NCBI GenBank assembly: GCA_023653785.1 | Contig: JAMKCH010072263.1 | Coordinates: 1-64,000 of the forward strand | Reading direction: 5' to 3' | Length of the DNA stretch: 64,000 nt | Source of the DNA: Ophioderma brevispina | Lineage: Eukaryota > Echinodermata > Ophiuroidea > Amphilepidida > Ophiodermatidae | Part shown: positions 58,321 to 64,000 of the stretch, one piece after another | Numbering within the stretch: position 1 is the first letter of the stretch | Layout of the letters: each line of letters opens with the position of its first letter | Notes under the pieces: model-generated | The model's database searches: none | What the model saw: the letters and a program-made list of their open reading frames with translations, nothing else | What the model was told of the DNA's origin: nothing | Translations under genes and position numbers: made by a program

Positions 58321-59313
58321 GTGAATATCCCAGTTTTATAACCGCAATACTGTGTACTATGACCTTTACAGTTTGACCTCAAACACAAATATTATTAATC
58401 TTTATTTAATATTCTGCACTGGTATAAACCACAATCAGCTGTTTAGCACTTACTGTGCCCAAGTGATCGAGATCTTGATCAAAACATGTGGCAGGTATTA
58501 TAAAATGCTGCCTTTGTGTACATAAGAGGTGTTAGTGTACATTTTGAGATGCCATCGCTGTATGTCTATTTGCGGGAGACGGTTTGACAAATTTCCTCAA
58601 ATACTTCATTTTTTTTCACTATTTGTTGTTTTTGGTCCTACATTAAAATAGTTTTATGGAATTATAAATACTTATCTTTGATTTATAAGCTAAAAAAATG
58701 CATTTCCACATTTTTTTATTCTCTTGCATTATCGCTGTTTATCCCTTTAACATCCTGTATACCCCTAATGTTCTTGATGTCTGGCCCTAGCTGTGATTTT
58801 TAGTGCAAAGCTTGAAAATTAAGTACTTCCCCTATCTCATAGCACGATTTCAAGAACGTCGATGTTCTTGATGGCAAATGTTAAATGTGCTTGAGACGTC
58901 GTCTCTACTCACATGCCCACCAGGCACTTTGGATAAGAAAGTTGCTGGCTCATATCATGAAGCTCCTAGACACTTTGGGTAAGCAAGTTACCTACAGAAA
59001 TATCTCTATGCTCGGGCATGAGGACATGCATTACATTATAAGCCCGGCTACATGTACGCATTAAGCCTAGCTGTGAATGTAGTCAGTTTCATAAAAACAA
59101 AATGCATTTTGACTTATCACACCATTTCAGATTACAGGGTTGAAACCATGGTACCGGTACTACTGGAGCACAAATTTTAGTATCCCTCAGAGGGAGTTTT
59201 GAATCAATCCCATAATGCATTGCAATGTGCCTATACTGTACTGTACTAAACACAGTGTCAGTACTTAAGAATAGAAAGTGTTCCAAAAGCTTAAGAACCA
59301 CCAGACATTTCAT
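58321..59313. repeat. Duplication 3, copy B
   Basis: Matches 57393-58300 with an extra 89 bp at 58447-58535, a small deletion near 58990 and scattered substitutions. Confidence 0.95.
58443..58535. mobile_element. 85-bp insertion flanked by TTAG
   Basis: Present in copy B only. TTAG at 58443-58446 and 58532-58535 is single in copy A. The ends CACTTACTG and AAGAGGTG are weakly inverted. It may be a tiny element with a 4-bp target duplication. Confidence 0.5.
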
Positions 59314-59486
59314 GATCATTCAAAAAATTCCCTAAGTACTAATGCTTTGTGGGCTAAAATGAGCATAAAAGTCAGGGTTTTATGTGTTAAGAATATGATT
59401 TTTGTGGGATCACCTGACCTTATTGGGATGGAATTTCCCAAAACTGGTGCATTGTGGGATTGACTCAATACACCCTCTGAGTATCC
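59181..59486. mobile_element. Family E element, intact, with TATCC flanks
   Basis: TATCC at 59181-59185 and 59482-59486 brackets a 296-bp unit. It starts CTCAGAGGGAGTTTTGAATC and ends GACTCAATACACCCTCTGAG. Inner CATAATGCATTGCA and TGCATTGTGGG also mirror. A truncated copy ends duplication 3 copy A; others are at 3340, 11871 and 15864. Confidence 0.78.
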
Positions 59487-61437
59487 CTTAAGGGCTTGCT
59501 TGCTCTACTATGGCAAATTATCTATATCTCAATAGCAAGGGTGTGCACTTATTTGAACCCTTAAAATCTTGTTGTACAACCTACTGCATCAAATTTTCAG
59601 GGTCAAATACAAATCAATGTCCATAAATGGATAATCAAATCATCAAGCAATAGCTGCTCATCTCATCTGGAAATCTTTGGTTTTGTTATCATTTGCTCAA
59701 GCATAAAATTTGATGAAAGGCCACAAACAGATTTCCTAACACAGAAAATATATGGTCCAATTACATATGGAGAACATGTAAATGAACAGTATCTTATATG
59801 AAAATATATTTACTATTTCCAGTGGCTTTGTAACTATAAACAACATTAATTTGTTGGCGACAACTTTTTTAAAGAAAGATCAAATTTTCAGATTTTAACA
59901 TTACACATACATAAAATGAAACTTTTGGCAAAATAAACTTTATTTGGTTTTAACTGTGCCCCATAAAATAACCTTTTGGGTGAAAGTTTGCATAGGTCAA
60001 CAGTGAAAAAGACCCAAGTCACACAAACGTTAACAAGTTCTCATCTTATTTTCCCCCTTTGGGTTTGGTTTTTTTTTATGTGGTATTTTTTCTACCGTAA
60101 CCATGCATAGCACCCATGAAACTTGATGATAGAAACCTAATACAATCTCAGGTTTACTAATTGTCATGCACCCAACCTGAAATAGTAATTCCACATGATC
60201 TACAAGTATCATTCCATGAATCGTGCTACGATCCCTTTGTGTCCCTTTATTATGGCATATATTTTGATATAGAAAATATCTGATTTGCTCCTACCCTTCA
60301 AGAGAAAAAGACTTTCACTTCTGGGTCCTTACACATACTTGCTAAGGAGTTCAAGTGCAGTGAAAAGATTTTCACATGACCCTTAAAACAAGGAATTAAT
60401 ATTGGGCAAGCAGCAGCACGCACACTCGTACACATAAGACAAACCAGATTGCTCAGTAATTTTATAATCTTAAGTTTTTATGAAAAAATTATCAGCTAAA
60501 AAGCTTAGTTTACCAACCAATAAGCTTAGTTTTTGAACATATTTTTCATATGATAATTGTCTGAACAACATTTATGATGTTTGAAAATACCACAGACTTC
60601 AATATAACCCAGACCCGTGGATTCTCCTGAAATGGCGTAACCAGAATTGAGAAGCCTAAAAGTATTATAATGAGCATACGCACTTCATTATCATAATTTT
60701 GGGCACCACCATATTTGGTTTGCATATCTTTGTATTTGGAAAGTCCTTATGCATATTTATGAGACACGCAAGTATTTTACGTTTGTTGCATTTAGCGAGT
60801 GAAAACAAAATCTGATGCCACATGCCATCACTCTGCCTCAAATATCTTTTCTCAAGGAAAATTAACAGGGGTCATGGGGAGACTTTTTGTGCATTAGGAA
60901 TGCAGGAATCTTTTTAGAGGCATGTTTTCTTCCATCGATTGGGTTTTGTTTGCATAAATACTCCAGAAAAACCGCCCGATCAGACAATGGAACATCATGG
61001 TAAAGAGGCCTGCCTATTTAGTACTGAGCAGAGAATAATTTATAGTTCACATGGTCTGGAATTTACCATCAGCTCAAATATAGAATGAAATGACTACAAT
61101 AACCAAATATACTGAAAATTGTTCTTGGCTGAGTTATATCAGAAGATAAATATTGTAAATGCACAAAAAATGGAAGTTAACAAAATAAAAAGTCTGCTAA
61201 AGGACATAGGTCAACTAATATCACCTCCTGTACCTTTAGGATTGTAAAATATACTTTTCAATTCATGAATGTATTGGTCTACCTTGGATTCTCCAAGGTT
61301 GCCTTGTTTTTCTCTCTCTCTCTCTCTCCAGCCCTATATCACATAATTGAACCTTTTTGAACCTTCACTGAACCTGAATTCATTAATTCAAATCCTTCCA
61401 CTTTAGATGTTGGACAGTCGAAGAAAGGAAGAATTTA
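59487..61437. other. Gene-free stretch
   Basis: AT-rich and single-copy in appearance; a (TC)n run at 61310-61328. Confidence 0.35.
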
Positions 61438-62070
61438 TCAAGTTTTGCCATTACTTAGAGGAGAATCAGGCCATATTGTTAAGCATGAAAATTGCTTGCG
61501 CCAACTATGTTTTGTAACATTTGTGCAGGGACAAAATACATTGAGTTGAATGTACACAAGTAGAGTTTTTGAGTAAACATCATTGAAGGAATCTATTGAA
61601 GTGCCTACAGCAAGCACATTGCCCTTTGAAGAACTCCCTTGGCTCATAAATGCACTGGGGCTGAAACAGGAGGAAAGCAATTTGTACAACTTGGCCACTT
61701 TAATTCTTAAGATAGCAAGAAAACAGATTTGTCTATGCCCTTTAAGTGTATTATTATTATTAGAACACTGCTTTAAATGCATTGTAGTTTTGTGACCTAT
61801 GTGAAGTCCAAAACAAGTTATTAAAATGAAGGTTTTCAGATGGTTCCTTGAGGTATACTCTCCAATTCTTCTATAGTTTATTACGATGATCAGAAACATG
61901 CACAAATACCCTAAAAAGAGTATGGTGAAAAATCCAAACAATAAGATGCAAAATGGCAAGAGAAATGCACAGCCAGCTACTTTCATAGGCGTACATCCCG
62001 GGGGGTGGGGGGATATATCCCCCCCCCCAATATTTTGATGAGGGGGGATGGTCATGGTCAATACGATCAT
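61438..62070 (-). CDS. Hypothetical 210-codon ORF (longest in the window)
   Basis: Minus strand, ATG at 62068-62070, stop at 61438-61440. The first ~27 codons lie in a G/C-tract dispersed repeat. Residues about 32-64 form a strongly hydrophobic stretch (FLLPFCILLFGFFTILFLGY) that would be one or two membrane spans. The rest is basic and polar with an asparagine run (SNNNNT) and no recognised domain. Its length is unusual for chance in this composition, but the repeat-derived start and lack of homology argue against a conserved gene. Confidence 0.22.
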   Translation of the reverse strand: MIVLTMTIPPHQNIGGGDISPHPPGCTPMKVAGCAFLLPFCILLFGFFTILFLGYLCMFLIIVINYRRIGEYTSRNHLKTFILITCFGLHIGHKTTMHLKQCSNNNNTLKGHRQICFLAILRIKVAKLYKLLSSCFSPSAFMSQGSSSKGNVLAVGTSIDSFNDVYSKTLLVYIQLNVFCPCTNVTKHSWRKQFSCLTIWPDSPLSNGKT

Positions 62071-62340
62071 CCCACCCCCAATGTTGATGCCACGTTCATG
62101 CGTTTTTGGACCAAAAATAACTCATATTTTACCATGAGTTTAAATTTAAAAATGGTAATTCGCGCGCTTCGCGACCAACATTTTGTGTCTAGTACATCAA
62201 ATTTAACGAATTTGCTTCTAAATGGCAAATATTTAGCGCGCTTCGCGCGCCACAGTGCTAATAATGGATCTTTTCGGCACAACCCTGTTTCATTATAAAT
62301 TTTCATTCAAACCCCATCCCCCCCAATGTCAAAAAGAAAT
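61988..62340. repeat. Dispersed repeat with GGCGTACATCCCGGGG start and GCGCGCTTCGCG hairpins
   Basis: G- and C-tracts (61999-62030), then two GC-palindromes, TCGCGCGCTTCGCGA (62159) and GCGCGCTTCGCGCGC (62236), in otherwise AT-rich sequence, followed by 'accccatcccccccaatgt'. It looks like an old transposon remnant; the ends are unclear. Confidence 0.5.
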
Positions 62341-62778
62341 TTTACCACGGCTACTTTCCACATCTAAACATAAACCTTAATCTACAAAGACATATGCAGG
62401 CATGCAGAGTTGGTGTGTTGTGTCCATGCATGCGTGTGTGTGTGTGTTTGTGTGCATGCGACTCATAATCATATGAGTATTCCCATTTCCTGAAAATCCA
62501 AAATTTGAACCGATAGAAAGGCCAAATTTTAGCGCAGCATCCAGTGAAACTCTAGAACATTTTTACAAGATTTTAGGGTATAAGACCCCTCTATAAAAAT
62601 TCTACTTAAGTTTGTTTTTGATCGGTTCTACGCTGTGGGTATCATTACACCTTTGATCTCAGAAATTAAAAACAGCAATCCACTTTATTTTTACAATTTG
62701 CAATTGATTTTTTTAAAAAAAAAATGGCCAGAAATCTGGAACTTTCCGTTTCATTTCTGAATGTGTCTGTGTGCATGC

Positions 62779-62803
62779 GTGTGTGTGTGTGTGTGTGTGT
62801 GTG
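62779..62803. repeat. (GT)n microsatellite
   Basis: Clean GT run. A shorter one lies at about 62433-62450. Confidence 0.9.
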
Positions 62804-64000
62804 GTCATTAGCATTTTCTTCTACTGACTCAAATAAAGGCAAAAAAAATACTTGGTAAAAAAAGCTTTGTGCTTTTCCTTTTTTTTAGTAAAGATAGCCT
62901 TGGCTTTACAGGATTTCTTTGTTCTTGAATTTAATGGCTCATGTTAATTTTTTTCTCATGAATAAAAGAAATGACTGCATCATAGTGCTACATGGCAAAT
63001 CCAATTTTGCATAGCTATACACACATTTCTGAGGCAACCCTTTACATTTCCTTGGCCCAACTATTTCTAACTGACACATGCCACGACAGGTTCAAAATTA
63101 TTATCAACATCCACTGACATCCTTGAGATTATATCACACTTCCTCGGTAATTCACAGTTTGTTTGCATAGCACTTGAAATCCCATAACACATATTATGAC
63201 ATATCCATCATAACTGCCTCATACTTCATGCAGATTGACAAGGTACCTCAACTCTAAAATTCCATCATGTCAGCTATGAAATTTACATTGATCTCTTTGC
63301 TTTGTGTCTTTGTTATACCTTTCAGGGGCCTTTCATTACAGATTTATACACTTGAGTACAGGTTCTACGACTGCAGCTTGTAATTACTGTACAAAAAAAA
63401 AAACTTTTATGGCAATAAGTAAGAACCAACCTTAATTTTGCAAATTCATTAACATTTTAACCCTGGTAGATTATTCAAAGGTTATGACATAAGTGGCTTA
63501 TGAAATGATTTTGGAAGCCATTTAGACATGTTTGGACTCATTTGAATATATTTTATGTTAATTCTGTTTCCTGTCTGTCGTTCATTGAAAACACAAACAT
63601 GATGTACATGCATGCCATTTACTGTAGGAAGCTAACATGCTATCTACTGTAGATAGCAATTGTATTAACCATCAATTTGTGCACATGTCATCTACTTAAA
63701 CAGCACAGTGCCTCCTGACTGCTACAAAGTGAGAACAATCAAAAAATAGACAAACTATGCTACAGCAATGTCTGCACTTGAGAAACACCATCACAATGCA
63801 CATGTACTGTAGATAACAATGTTCTTCCTAGTCATCACTAAGTACAACCTACAATGGTATAAAATTATAACAAGGTGCTTACAAACTCCTGCTACCCGAA
63901 AACACAATCAACATGTACAAATGTTCATACATGTTATCTATTATCTCCAAGCTGCTACTTATTGAGAACACAATCAAGATGTGCATTTATGAACATATCA
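62804..64000. other. Gene-free stretch with an unexpanded homologue of the 48.5-kb locus
   Basis: 63460-63560 (ACCCTGGTAGATT, AAGTGGCTTATGAAATGATT, TTGGAAGCCATTTAG, TTTGGACTCATTTGAATA) parallels 48450-48600 but has only one copy of the minisatellite unit. No other feature. Confidence 0.4.

Noticed and set aside
1..64000. CRISPR arrays, bacterial operons, rRNA, integrated virus or transposase genes
   Set aside because: The tandem repeats lack constant repeat-spacer structure, and no ORF shows polymerase, integrase, capsid or transposase motifs.

Overview
The window looks like non-coding or intron-rich DNA from a large animal genome. It is AT-rich and has no run of long ORFs. I could recognise no complete protein-coding gene, rRNA, functional tRNA, CRISPR array or intact transposase or reverse transcriptase. 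The mix of short inverted-repeat elements, tRNA-derived SINE pieces, minisatellites, long homopolymers and strong sequence difference between duplicated copies suggests a highly heterozygous invertebrate, perhaps a marine deuterostome. The organism call is inference and weak.

Most of what can be supported is repeat biology. Layout: 0-9 kb holds a TTAA-flanked element, a degenerate array carrying POU-dimer-like palindromes, a second TTAA element, a 370-bp terminal-inverted-repeat (TIR) element and two related hairpin elements. 12-16.5 kb is a repeat cluster: a tandem array with nuclear-receptor DR1-like motifs, a three-fold tandem repeat that captured half of a TTAA element, a Penelope-like fragment with an 11-bp target duplication and a hammerhead-like core, and two more inverted-repeat elements. 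16.5-31.9 kb is mostly single-copy, with a few short ORFs next to good splice-site sequences. 33-35 kb is a degenerate ~150-bp tandem array, and 38.9-40.9 kb a degenerate 31-bp minisatellite. 40.9-45.1 kb, 54.8-57.2 kb and 57.4-59.3 kb are three head-to-tail duplications whose two copies are joined each time by a run of 20-22 T. 48.5-48.9 kb is a clean 36-bp minisatellite. 51.3-51.5 kb has a 66-codon ORF resembling a neuropeptide precursor end.

The most interesting signal is a set of near-complete hairpin elements of about 110-160 bp at 4.1, 7.1, 25.7, 43.2, 47.5, 53.5, 55.3/56.6 and 55.8/56.9 kb. Their arms differ from element to element, but almost all carry GGAATAA or its complement at or near the hairpin tip, usually begin with G-rich ends, and in several cases are flanked by 8-bp direct repeats. 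One is present in one copy of a duplication and absent from the other, which gives an empty site and proves insertion. Several other families insert at TTAA.

Candidate exons are reported with low confidence because polypyrimidine-AG sequences are common by chance in T-rich DNA. Transcript data would be needed to say whether any gene is present.
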